This document shows positions 1 to 13,600 of a DNA stretch of 64,000 nt, in pieces (the stretch's first letter is position 1; each line of letters starts with the position of its first letter). The stretch spans positions 87,218,895 to 87,282,894 of the forward strand of contig OY294044.1 in the NCBI GenBank assembly GCA_958510825.1. Reading direction: 5' to 3'. This DNA comes from Brachypterus glaber (lineage: Eukaryota > Arthropoda > Insecta > Coleoptera > Kateretidae). A model generated the notes under the pieces. That model had not been told where the DNA came from, did not search any database, and saw nothing but the letters and a program-made list of their open reading frames with translations. A program made the position numbers and the translations under genes.

Positions 1-120
1 CCACATGTGCTCATTCTAACACTTGAAACGAAATAGTCATACCGTTTCTAGAGCTGGCATGGATTAATTCTATGTTTGAAAAGTGTGTATTACATTCTAA
101 ACCAGTCGTAGAAAAAACGA

Positions 121-217
121 TTATTACACTGAAAATAGTAAAATTCGGGCCGGAAAATTGTATTTTGCTTCCAAATACAACTTTCAGGCCCGGATTTTAC
201 TAATTTAAGTGTAATAA
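121..217. repeat. Short foldback element
   Basis: Two arms of about 45 bases (121-165 and 172-217) are imperfect inverted copies, beginning TTATTACACT and ending AGTGTAATAA. It is a hairpin-forming MITE or remnant, with no coding capacity. Confidence 0.6.
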
Positions 218-847
218 CTTCTTTTCTGTGGTTAATCTGACAAATTGTTTTAGTGACCGCTATATGGTGCCACATTTTTGGATAAACTTTTCTCTCAATC
301 TCGAGCCCTATTCACAAACTACAAAGAGTCTGAGTGATTTTCTATTTAATCCCTTCCGCTCCAGCCAGTTTTTCAAGGTATATACCAGATTAAAACTTAT
401 ATGGAAAATCCCGTATACGAGTATCCAACTGTGCATATTCTGGCAAATTTAGCTATACCTGAAAATATCCATACCAAAATTGTTTTTTCGCGCTTTAAGT
501 AACTCAAATTGCAGTAACAGCGTTCAGTTAGTAAAATGTAGTTTATTCAATACATACAGATAATAAAAAATTACTAGCTTTATTTTTTATAGACTCAATA
601 ATAACCCACACGTGGTTTTAACTTTTACAGACAATTATTTATTTTACCCACTCAATTGTAACTTGTCAAATAATTTTTTTGTAAATGTCATTAACATTTT
701 TAATAAAAATATAAATTGTTAAGCTATTTATCGGATAAAACCTCGTATGTCACTCGTGAGTAAACAAATATTGCCCTCTCTAAAATTAACCCACTCTGCC
801 TTCAGCCTCGTGGGTTAATTTTCTTATGGAAAAATCCTAGTTTCCTC
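218..847. other. AT-rich sequence, no gene recognised
   Basis: Nothing coding is supported. A small inverted repeat AAAATTAACCCAC / GTGGGTTAATTTT is present at about 784-822. Presumably GIT intronic sequence. Confidence 0.4.
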
Positions 848-1331
848 TCTCGTACCATAATAGTATATTAAAGTACTAGTTTCATAACATACGTTTTTAG
901 CGCACGAGTACAAGTTTAGAAAACGAGCCGCTTGCGGCGAGTACAATTTTTTCTATTTTGCTCTAAAATTTAAAAAAACTTACATTTAAATTGATGACTG
1001 CTTTAGGGATTTTTGTTTTGGATTGGCATTACAGTTTACACCATGTTTAAAATTCTAAGAACAAATGATATTTTGATATATTTTATAGTCATCTCTTCTT
1101 TTTTACTGCAATTAACCAAGCCACAATTTTAACATGGTAAAAATAACCTAAACACAACATTTTGTAGAAAATTCAACTTTAAAGCGACATTGACATTTGC
1201 ACGGAAAACGTCAAGCGATAGGCCAGGTGTGTTGCCAACCCAAAAGAACAAAAAGTACAGACCTCTTGTGGGCCTATAAGAACACGCAAAATGCGTGTGA
1301 TTATGAGCTTATAAGAGTCGCAAAATAGAAA
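848..1331. repeat. Dispersed repeat R-A, uninterrupted ('empty') copy
   Basis: The inverted copy of this stretch is found at 31510-31745 plus 33783-34020, where a 2033-bp insertion splits it. The left part (GTATATTAAAGTACTAGTTT ... TTTTTAGCGCACGAGTAC) also recurs in the palindrome at 57078-57297. Confidence 0.8.
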
Positions 1332-1446
1332 ATTAACTATTAAAGTAGGTATTTACTTTAAACATTGTTATTTTTGCGAGCCCCCGGTAAACGAATACTT
1401 CGATCCGACCAGTGTTCATGAGTCATGCTGTAATCAGTGATTTTAC

Positions 1447-1632
1447 CTTTATCTGCAAGTTGTTGCCTTCTTTGGGTATCTATAAGAATATCGTAAACCA
1501 ATGCTTTAAAATCTGGTGTGGAAAATTTGGCCAATTTTTGTCGACCTTGATTTCTGGGTGATGAAAGTGTTGAATCAACCGGCAAAAATGGCACTTGGTG
1601 TAAATCTGTAGTGTCTGCGCAGGCCAACCATA
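1447..1632 (-). CDS. GIT: GIT exon 8 (Spa2-homology domain), donor uncertain
   Basis: The acceptor is ATAAAG before TA-TGG. It reads WLACAD, PFLPVDS, RNQGRQKLAKF and ALVYDIL, the Spa2-homology repeat that binds PIX. The best donor is AAAG|GTAAAA, giving an end at 1447. The frame stays open to a stop at 1358, so an alternative donor as far left as about 1370 cannot be excluded. Confidence 0.85.
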
Positions 1633-4600
1633 CTTTATAGAAATAAAAATATGAATATGAAATAATTTATTTGAAAAGGTCGTGACTTAACACGTTCGCG
1701 CCGACAGTATAACTTAACTATACAATTGTTTGTATTTTATTAACATCGTATATAATCCATATTTTGGGCCGAATGCAAAGACCCTGGTACACAGATGTAT
1801 ACAGGGTGAGTCAGAAGTAGATACATTAATTTGAGGAGGTGATTTTACAGGTTATTTAGAGTCTTTTGAACCCTATATTGCCTTATCCAAAAGTTATTAG
1901 TTTTGGAGATATTTGATTTTTTTAAGTTTTGGTTAAAAATCACGTCCAGGATTACATTTTTCAAAATTTCTCGAAAAGTATTAAGGATATTTAAACGATT
2001 CTTTTTTTATTAGTTAGTATACTTAGTGACACATGTCACGCAGTAATAGCTTTTCCAAAAAAGCTTTATAGGACGTCAGTAAAACACTATAAAATTATTT
2101 TTTATTCGATGAGTTTGACGGCATGTTAGGTTCATCATGATTTTATTTTTTAATTTTATTATACACTTTGCGTGCAAATTGTTTAAAAAACTTTCTTGAT
2201 TTATTACCTTTAAAATGATGTATAATATGTCAAGAAAAACTATTTTTTTTTGATAGGAAAATTCACATTTGTAAGACACATACAGGTTTTAGTTTACGCT
2301 AGTATTAACAATTCCAGACAGGTAGTACGTGAAATAATGAGGGGTTGATGTATCATTTGTGTATAAACAATTAAAGGTAATATTGAACTAATTACAGGTA
2401 ATATTAAACTAATTACAAATAATATTGAACCAATTACAGGTAATTTGTTCTGGGATTATACAAATTAATCTTTTAGGTATTAGAAATTTTGTATAAATAA
2501 AGGCGAAATAAAAGTTCTATATTGTCCCAACCCATTCAGATAAATGGCCAACCCATTAACTGGGAAAACCATGCCAAATACCTCGGTGTAATGTAATCTC
2601 CAAAAACCTGACGTGGGATCAGCACGTCAAAAACACCCTCCAAATAGCAAACTGCCGCCTCTCCAAACTCTACCCCTTAATAGGTAGAAAGAGTCCCCTA
2701 TCCATTAAAAACAAACTTCTTCTTTAAATTTAGATCACCCAAACCCCCTCATTTCAAACTTTCTAGATTACGATCACGAAATACACAACACTCACAAAAA
2801 GATCAAAAACGTCCTCAACCAGTAATGGTACCCACTAATACAGGACAGATGCATTCCCAGCATCAGTGAGCTAGTCTCACTCCTCACGCACATCCCTCCT
2901 CTCCCTATCCCATCCCTCCCCATCCCCCTCCCACCCACTCCCCAGCGCCGAATTATGACAGATGCTACTCGCATCAGTGAGCAGAGACTCACTCCCCCCT
3001 AAATTATGACAGATGCAACTCGCATCAGTGAGCATAGACTCACTGCCCCAACTTTCAATTCAGATCAAGTATTTTTTTTAGATAAATGAGCCATAGGCTG
3101 CGCCTGTCTCTTAAAGACCCAAACAAACTATTGATGATGATTCTATATTCATTCATGATGGCAACCTTTTCAAATGCTGAATACGCTGATATTATGTTTG
3201 TATATGGATTTTGTGATGGAAACGCTACCAGAGCTCGACGGGTTTATCAAGACGCGTGCCCAATGACAGGGTATTCAGTACGACATACCGTCGTATTGCT
3301 GAAACCGGTAATGTTATACCAAGACCACGCATTGGAGCTCCTGAACTTAATGTAAATGTAGATGAAGAAGTTCTAGAAAGATTTGAAGAAGATCCAACTA
3401 CCAGCACAAGAAGAGTGGCTTCTGAGTTAGGTTTATCACAAAGCAAGGTTGCACGTGTAATTAGACGGTCAGGCCAACATGCATTTCATTATACACCTGT
3501 CCAGGGTCTGGAGGAAGCTGATCCCCAACGCAGAATTAGCTTTTGCAGATATTTATTAAATGCTGACATTGATGATCGCAATTTCTTGTCTAGAATTTTG
3601 TGGACTGACGAGTCTAAATTTAGTAGAGAAGGTATTACTAACTTTCACAATTTGCACTTCTGGGCACAGGATAATCCACATATGACACGACAATCGAGTT
3701 TCCAAAGAAAATTTAGTGTAAATGTTTGGATGGGTGTACTTGGCCGTACATTGATCGGTCCTCACTTTTTACCAGACAACAGAATGGTGAAGCTTATGAG
3801 ACATTTTTGAATAATGTTTTGCCAGAATTATTGGATGATGTTCCATTAGAAAATAGGGTTGAAATGATTTTCCAACACGATGGATACCCAGCCCATTATA
3901 GGTTCGCTGTTCGTCAGTTTCTAAATGAGAGGTTTCCGAATCGTTGGATTGGTAGAGGGGGACCGATATTATGGCCACCAAGGAGCCCTGATTTAACACC
4001 TTTAGATTTCTATGTGTGGGGGCACATGAAAGACAGGGTCTATGCAGTTGAAATAACCAACAGAGACCAGCTAATTGAACGAATACAAGACGCGGCAATA
4101 CACTTAAGGGACAACTTGAGTAATAGAATTACACGCAGTGAAATAAAAAAAAGGGCACGATATTGCATAAGAAATCATGGCGGATACTTTGAGAATCTAC
4201 TGTAGGCTTTACCTTAGTCAGTTAAAAATATTTCAATAAATAAATGTTAACTTAACACTCTAGTATTTCACTCATTACCTGAAATTGTTAATCCCAGATT
4301 AAACTGAACCCCGTATGTGTCTTACAAATGTGACATTTCCTATCAAAAAAATTTAGTTTTTCTTGACATATTATACATCATTTTAAAGGTTATAAATCAA
4401 GGAAGTTTTTTAAACAATTTGCACGCAAAGTGTATAGTAAAATTTAAAAAAAAAATCATGATGAACTTAACATGTCGTCAAAATTAGCGAATAAAAATTA
4501 ATTTTATAGTGTTGTACTGACGTCCTATAAAGCTTTTTTGGAAAAGCTATTACTGCGTGACATGTGTCACTAAGTATACTAACTAATAAAAAAAGAATCG

Positions 4601-7600
4601 TTTAAATATCCTTAATATTTTTCGAGAAAATTTGAAAAATGTAATCCTGGACGTGATTTTTAACCAAAACTTAAAAAAATCAAATATCTCCAAAACTAAT
4701 AACTTTTGGATAAGGCAATATAGGGTTCAAAAGACTCTAAATAACCTGTACAATCATCTCCTCAAATTAATGTATCTACTTCTGACTCACCCTGTATAAA
4801 TTATATATGCAGCCTTAAACTCAATATCGTAGGTATATAACATCCAAACCAATAGAAACTGAATTAAACCGTGTACCACCGGTGGTGCACGTCGGCACGA
4901 ACGTGTTAAATACGCTAACTTTACCGGATTATAAATATGGAATTATAACAAGGTCCCTACCAAACTTTCACAATAAAATTCCAGAATTTCCAGGTAAAAA
5001 TTACATACGTTACAAATATATTAAACTCGCTCACGTTTGTTATTTTTTGCCCTTCAGAAGCATAAAAAAGTTAAAATATAAAATTAAAATAATGATAATA
5101 ATAATAAAAATAATAATTATAATAATAATAATAATAATAATAATAATTATTATTATTATAGCAGAATTTTACAGTTTACAATAGAATATCAGAAAGTACA
5201 GCCATAATTATGCTAAAAGCAAAAAAAAATTTACACATTTGAACGTGCTTAAAACATAAAAATTTCATATTAATAGAAATATACATATGTGCACATGTGG
5301 AGCAAAAATGAAAAAAGCGATAAACCCATGTCTCCAATTTTGATATATTAGCCGAAAACTTTTACAGCGATATCATAACATCGATATTAGCAGAAAACTT
5401 GTACAGCGTAATCTCAAAAAAAAAAAAATAAAAAATCCTAAAACTGGCGAAAACTGTTCATGGGTCATATAATTATCGGCTTTTGCTTGTATATGATGCG
5501 CTATATCAAGAAAGCGCTACAAAATTAGTGAGAATATGCAAAAAGTGGATTTATCGGTTTTTGCATGTTTCCTCCACATATGTACAAGTAGGTGAAATAA
5601 TTAGAAGAAAAAAAAAATTATTAGTAAGTACTATAAACTAAGCAGTATTAGAAGTAGTCAAGTTAATATATTTTTTTTCTTTATTATTTTTTCTCTTTTT
5701 TTCTAATTATTTATTTTTTTTAATAAAACAAATAGTTTGAATATATTTTTTTTATTCTGGGGGATGTGAGTAATTTGAAATTATTTTTTCATCCTTAAAT
5801 TGTATCTGACAATTCTAGCTTTTCTTGTTAGTAGTTTACATATACAGTGCGGTCCAAAAGTCACCCCCCCCCCTTGTAACTTTTGAACGAGTTGATATAT
5901 CGACTTCAAATTAAGAACTCTTAAATAAGACAACTTAAACTATCTTATAGCATATATTTGATATTTTCAGCTCTTAAAATGTGGGCAGGGGGACATTTTT
6001 TTTAAATGGAAAGGGGCGTCATGTGATACATCATTTTAAAGCTTATAAAATCCTCTAGTTAAACTAACATTTTTAATTTTTTTAAAAATGTTTTTTAAGG
6101 TTTTGATTTTTCAATTTTTTGTGCTAAAACATTCGATTTTTTAAGTTTTTTTTATAAATTTTTATTTATGTCACCTAAAATTAGTTTAAAAGTATAATTA
6201 ATATTTTTTTATGATAAAATTAGGCATTTTTAAAAAATTATTTGTTTTTTTATAGGAATTTTGATATTAATACCCATTTTCAACCCCATTTTAAACCCAA
6301 AAAAAAATATTTTTTAAATTTAAAAATATAGAGTTAAATGGATAATTTTATAACCTTTAAAATAATGTATTACATGACCCCTTTTCCATTTAAAAAAATG
6401 TGCCCCATGTCCCCCTGCCCACATTTTAAGAGCTGAAAGTATTAAATATATGCTAAAAGATAGTTTAAGTTGTCTTATTTAAAAGCTCCAAATTTGAAGT
6501 CGATATCTCAACTGGTTCAAAAGTTAAGAGGGAGGGGGTGACTTTTGGACCGCTCTGTATTTTAAACGCGCTTTTTTGAAATCGAAAATTCCAGATTTTT
6601 ATAAAAAAAATGCGAAATTCACGGTTTTTATCGAAAAAAATAACTCTAAATTCAAGAGTTTTCCATGTGGAAGTTCAAGTTTCGGTTTGGTGGAAATCCT
6701 ATATAATTATATATAAAAGGTGTTCACAAATTACATAATAAAAATATGAAATATACTTTTTACTTACTATAATCCTGGTTTGGTTAAAACAAATAGAAAT
6801 CTATGTTAAATGGCTTTCTACTATTAAATTAAAAAAAAAAGTAATGCATATATAAAAACATTAGTAATGTTTTAATTTATAACATGTTTTAAAGATAAGC
6901 AATTGTTTGTATTCTATATTTTTTTAAATTCTAAAAAATATACTTACTGGCCTCAGTTTCCCTTCTCTCAACTTCATCAAACACATCCATTACCAATTCT
7001 TCAAAGACGTGATTGGATAACTAAAAATTATTTAATATTTATATATTATACATATCTGATATAATATAATACTTATAACTTAACTAAGTCGTTAACAAAA
7101 GAATAATTTCCACTAAGTTAGTTATATACTACATGACTCCAATTTAAGCCAGCTATACTGCCGTAACTCAAAATTTGGTTATTCTGAGCTTTTAAACATT
7201 TTCTGAATTTTAAATCAGAACCAATATTTTTGGGTTTATCAAAGTTTTTATACTAAACGTTAAGAAAATGTTATTTAAGTGTAAAATTTTATTTATTTAT
7301 CAGTATGTAAGTGTAAAATTTTATTTATTTACATCAGTATGTAAATGTAAATGAGATACGTCTAATCAGCTAAGTAATAGCCAAGAAAAATGTAATTCCT
7401 TAGCAAATAAGACTTTAACTCAATTTATTAAAATAGAAAATATGACATTATGGTATGTTTCATCAAGCAAGAGAGTAAATTAAAAATCGCACAGTAAATA
7501 TTTTTACAACAGGTTTGAATAGTATATGTTTGTGTATAGAATATAGTTATGTTTTATGAAATAAACTACGCAGTATATTCGTACATCCAATATTCGAATC

Positions 7601-10600
7601 TGTTTTGAAAATATTCACTGTGCGATTTTTAATTTACTCTCTTGCTTGATGAAACAGACCATAGTATACGTCTATTGATATACGTCTTATTCGCTAAGAA
7701 ATTGCAGTTTTCTCGACAATTACTTAGATAATTAGACGTATATTAAATAGTTTATAAAATATATTATATAAATAATTTAATTTAATTATAATATAATATA
7801 TAATAATTTAATTTAATTATATACGGAATATTATTAGTTGGTTAAGATTTAGGTAAATAAATTCAACTCATTCACAAAAAATATATTTTTTTAAATAAGA
7901 AATTAATAACGGAACAAAATAAAATTCTTTCTGGTTCTCTTCAAGTTCAAAACTCAAATAATCGTAGACATCGTATAAAAATCACTTTCAAACTATGGTA
8001 AATCAGGAAACAGTTTACCATCGTTTTTGGTTATCACCATTATAAAATATAACAATTACTTAGCCAAAAAAACGTAACGTAACGTAGAAAAAAAACAAGT
8101 ACAAGTTATATACCATATATTTGCTGCTTCCAGGCTATTTTCTTAGGATTAGTTATCTTTGCTGATTCAGCATTCTGTACCTTCTATGTTATATTAAATT
8201 TATATTTTTTTATTCTGAATAGAGCTATAGAACAATCAAGTCTATTAGATTCATTTTTGTCCCAAGTTTTACAGTTTTGAAATAAAATAATCTTTTTTTA
8301 AAAAAGGAAAATTCTAATATCGGATTTTAACTGGCGCAGTCGGTAGGATTTTCCAAACGGAAACGACAAAAATCGCGGATCTGGTGCGTTATAACGCCTT
8401 GTTGGAAAATCGAACTTTTGTGAACCTGTGAAATTTGGGAGACTGGAGGAGGACAACATTGCCAAACCCAGCCTAGTTAAGTGATGAAGAAAATAATATT
8501 AATGTAAGTCCTTTTGATAAATTTCCTTATTTTTCCATATCCATAATTTTCATTATATATTTTATTGACATATTATTGATCGAGTATTATTGATCACATA
8601 TTGAATTTTATCCGAAGTAAAGGTATAAGAATGATTAAATGTTAGTTGGTTATAATATTCTATAAAAATAATAAAGTAAATAATTATGCAGTACCCGTAT
8701 TAAGCTTATCATTCGTACGTGACTTTTAAAGAATTTGTTTTGTTGTTGAAAATAACCAAGTTTTAATCGTGAATAATATAGTAAGTAATTTAATATTTTA
8801 ACTCGTCTGTCTGTTTCTGTGTCTTATCTTTATATTTTTTATCTTTTATAAAGCGAAAAGTTTATCAGGTATTTATTTCAATTCGATTCAAAAAATTCTC
8901 TTAGTGTAATAGTAAATAATATATTTATTTTGTAATATTTTCTTGTTTTAAATAAAATGGCAGTAGGAAATATAAACTACCAACTTTTAAAATTATATGT
9001 GGATACAATTCCTCAATTTGAAGGAAATCCACATACTTTAGGTATTTTTATTGATAGTTGTGAAACAGTAATTGCTCAGTTTGCGGATGACGAGAATCCC
9101 GTTCTAAACACATATATCCTTAGAGCCATTATCGGAAAGTTGTCGGGGAGAGCGTTAAGCCTAATAGGTTCCCGGATAGAACTGAGAACCTGGGATGAAA
9201 TTAAATCCTCCCTGCAACTAAGTTTCGGAGACCAACGGGATATAGACTGTTTAGTCCAGGACTTGGTATCCTTAAAACCGTTCAGAAACGAAACTCCTTA
9301 TAAATTTGGCATGAGATGCCAAGATGTAAGAAGTCTGGTAATTTCAAAACTAAATACGCTAAATATCCCTCGCGAGGACAAATTAATTAAAGTCGAAATT
9401 TATAATAAACAATCTTTGAGTACTTTTATTTACGGTTTGTCGGGGTCAAATCCAAAACAATATAAGACTCAGAAATCCTGACAGTCTGGAACAGGCAATG
9501 TCGTATTTAATAGAAGAAGAAAACTTCTCATATGGTCAGAATAGAAGTAGCAATATAAATTTCCAACGTGATTTTAACCCCTCTCAAAGAATAACGCCCT
9601 TTTCAAACCCCAGAGATGATACACCACAAAATTATAGAAATTTTAATAATGTAGAACAAAATTTTAGAAATAACGCACAACAAAATAATTTCAGAAACCA
9701 ACAGAAACCAAATTTTAACCACGCAGGACAAAATTTCCCAAATAATTACCCGCGTCAAAATTTACAAAATTTTAGACCAAATTTCCAAAATAATTTCCCA
9801 AGAAGAAACTTCCAAAATAATTACTCCCAAAGACAAAACACTCCCCAACAATTTCAAAATAACTACCCCCAAAGGCAAAATACTCCTCAACAATATCAAA
9901 ATAACTTTCCTAGACAAAATCAGCAAAATTTTAACTCACATAACTTAAATCCCCAACGTTTTTACCAGCAAAATTTTAATCCGAATAGAAATATAAATAC
10001 TTTTAAACCGGAACCAATGGATACGAGTTCGGGCAACACTAGAATAAACTTTACAAATGCTGGAATTTCTAATGAAAACCAGAATTTTAACGAAACCCTT
10101 GAAATAAACAACGAAAACCCAAATTATATAAATAACCAACATGATAACTCAAATTTTGAAAATAATGTTGTAAGCCAAAATCAAAATGTAAATTTTCAAT
10201 TAGCCGAATTACAAAACCACCCATTTTGATAAATATAAATTTTGACAGGTCTTGTTTACCTCATATTTACATAGAAGAATTAAATGCAAATTTTCTTATA
10301 GATACTGGTAGTTCTCGTAGTTTAATAGATCCTAAGTTAGCTCATAAGTTTTACAAAAGTTATATACATAATGAACAATTTAATATACAAACCGCTCACA
10401 GTATCACATTTCACAATGAGGTAATGCAAATACCTATTTTTAAAGAATTTAATAAAAATTTAGTTCATAAGTTCTACTTGTTTAAATTTAGCGATAAGTA
10501 CGAAGGCATTATAGGAATAGATTTAATTAAAAAACTTAACGGACATATTGATATGGAATCAAATTTATTAATTACTTCTCAAACTAAAATACCGATAATC

Positions 10601-13600
10601 TTCGAAAAAGAAAATAGCTATAAAAATAATACACCCCCATTATTTGAAAATCAAAAAATATTTATACCCCCTAAAACAGGAAAAGTCGTATCTATTCCCG
10701 TAAATATGAAAGAAGGAGTAGGAATATTAAAATATCTAAAATATGGGAAAAATGTAGAATCCCCCGAAGCCTTAGTAACTGTAAAAAATTACTGTGCTAT
10801 TACTACTATTATAAATTCAAGTATGAATGGCAAACAGTTATTAATTAAAAACCCTTTTAGTATAGAACCTGTAACTGAAAATGAAATAAACTTTTTTGAA
10901 AATTTTGAAACTGAACCTATAACTATGTCAGAACAAAATCACGATAACTCTCTCAAAGATAATTTAAATAATTTAAGGTTAGAACATTGCAACTTAGAAG
11001 AAAAAGCAGCCATTGAAAAACTTTGCTATGAATACCGCGACATATTTTATCTTGAAAATACCCCGTTAACATTTACTAATCAAATAAGACATAAAATAAG
11101 ACTGACCGACGAAACTCCAATTTTCACTAAATCCTATAGGTACCCTGAAGTACATAAGGAGGAAGTGAGAAACCAAATAGACAAAATGCTACAACAAGGC
11201 ATCATTCAGCCATCTTGCTCGCCATTTTCTAGCCCCATTTGGGTTGTACCAAAGAAAATGGATGCATCGGGTAAGAAAAAATGGCGAATAGTAATAGATT
11301 ATCGTAGACTTAATGAAAAGACAATTGACGACAAATACCCTTTACCCAATATTACCGATATATTAGATAAGCTAGGAAGAAGTTTATATTTTACTACCCT
11401 TGATCTTGCAAATGGATTTCACCAAATAGAAATGCACCCCGACGACGTACAAAAAACTGCTTTTTCAACAGAACGAGGACATTTTGAATATTTAAGAATG
11501 CCATTTGGCCTCAAAAATGCCCCGCGAACTTTTGAAAGAATTATGGACAATATTCTTAGAGGACTGACGAACGAAACATGTTTAGTATACTTAGACGATA
11601 TAGTTATTTTTAGCACATCCCTTACAGAACACATAGAACGACTGAGACAAGTATTCGAACGCTTACGGCAGTCAAACTTCAAACTTCAGTTAGACAAATC
11701 CGAGTTTTTGAGAAAAGAAGTCAACTTTTTAGGTCATGTTATTACTCCAGAAGGAGTTAAGCCAAATGAAGATAAAATAATCGCAATAAAACAATTCCCC
11801 ATTCCCACAACTCAAAAGGAAATTAAAAGCTTTTTAGGCCTTGTAGGTTACTACAGAAAATTCATTAAAGACTTTGCCAAAATAACTAAACCTTTGACAG
11901 TGTGTTTAAAGAAAAATGCTCATGTAACCCATACTAAAGAATTTGTAGACGCTTTTGATTTGTGTAAAACATTACTAGTAAATGCACCCATACTCCAATA
12001 CCCTGATTTCACTAAACCCTTCATTCTTACCAGCGATGCTTCAAATTTTGCCCTTGGTTCAGTCCTCTCTCAAGGAACTGTAGGTTCCGACAAACCAATT
12101 GCGTTCGCCTCACGAACTTTAAATGAGACCGAAACAAAATATAGTACAATTGAAAAGGAATTGCTTTCCATAGTTTGGGCCTGTAAATATTTTCGCCCCT
12201 ATCTTTATGGGCGTAAGTTTACTATTTATACAGACCATCGACCCCTTGTTTGGCTTTTTAACCTCAAGGAACCACATTCCAAATTAGTTCGATGGAGGTT
12301 AAAATTAGAAGAATTTGACTACGATATAGTCTACAAAAAAGGTTCACTTAATACGAACGCTGATGCACTATCAAGAATCAAAATAAACACTATGATACAA
12401 AATTTCGAATCCCAAAATATTATTAACGACATTTTAGAAAACAATTTAAACATTAAAAATGATAAAGTAGATATAAAATACGAAAATATATTTAACCCTG
12501 GAAATAAAACTTCCCTTGCCCATTGCGTTTCACTAGATTTCAAAATGGCTAAAGGAATTGCAGTAGAATTTAGAGATAGATTTCAATCAAAAAAAAAATT
12601 AAAAAACCAACACAAAAATATTGGTGAAGTAGCTTATATTAAATTTAACGATAGAAGAATTTACTACCTAATTACTAAAGAAAAGTTTTCTGACAAACCC
12701 ACTTACAAAACCGTTATTTCAGCCCTAAAAAATTTAAAATTATTAGGTACCAAATTAAACGAAACTCATATCTCTATGCCAAAAATAGCCTCAGGACTAG
12801 ATCGGCTTGATTGGAATATCATATTTAATTTAATAAAGTATATTTTTCAAAATTCTAAAATTAAAATTACTATATATTTTGAAGAAAATAAAATAGACTG
12901 TAATGCCCTAGAAAATGCATCAATAATCAATAACCCTGGTGATATAGACTTTGAAATTGACAGTTTTCTAGACCAAGAACGTAACCTTGATCAAACAGAA
13001 GAAATTTCAAAAATCATACAAGATATAGAACGCGATACGCAACCTAAAATTAAGATACTTCAAGATATCCAAATTAGACCACCCCAAGACACAGTACATT
13101 CCCACGATTCTGATACAATTAATGAAGCTATACCTATACTAGATGAAATAATAAATAATAAACCTGTCCAAATATACGTAAAACCCAATGCACATAACGA
13201 AATTAAAACAGAATCTAATCATTTTAAGAATTTGAAAATCTTATATGTTACCATACCCAAAACCGATGAAAAATTAGTTTTAAAATTTTTAAAAGAGTAT
13301 ACAAGTACAAGTACTACATTTTACATTTATTTCTTTGATAAAGATCATTATAAAATCTTCAACGATATTTACATGAAACATTTTTATCGAACTGGACTTA
13401 AAATAATAAATTGTACTAAATTAGTAAATACCATTAGAGACAAAGAAGAACAAATAAATATAATTAAATATCAACATGAAGGCAAAACTAATCACAGAGG
13501 TATTAATGAGACATGTGAAAGACTTAAAAGAAATTATTATTGGCCGGGCATGAAAAATGACGTGACAGAATATATAAATACGTGCGATATTTGTCAATTA

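Larger units (their letters stand above)
1802..4794 (+). mobile_element. IS630/Tc1/mariner-superfamily DNA transposon, DD41D type, with a LINE nested inside
   Basis: The termini are CAGGGTGAGTCA and its inverted copy TGACTCACCCTG, each flanked by TA (1800-1801, 4795-4796), the target duplication of this superfamily. The terminal inverted repeats are unusually long, about 480 bp (1802-2282 and 4315-4794). The element holds one broken transposase gene and a 617-bp LINE fragment upstream of it. Without the LINE and its duplicated target the element would be about 2.37 kb. It sits in the intron between GIT exons 7 and 8. Confidence 0.88.

Noticed and set aside
9454..9481. Programmed +1 frameshift in gag
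   Set aside because: No known +1 shift signal is obvious and a one-base indel in an A run is simpler; kept as an alternative only.
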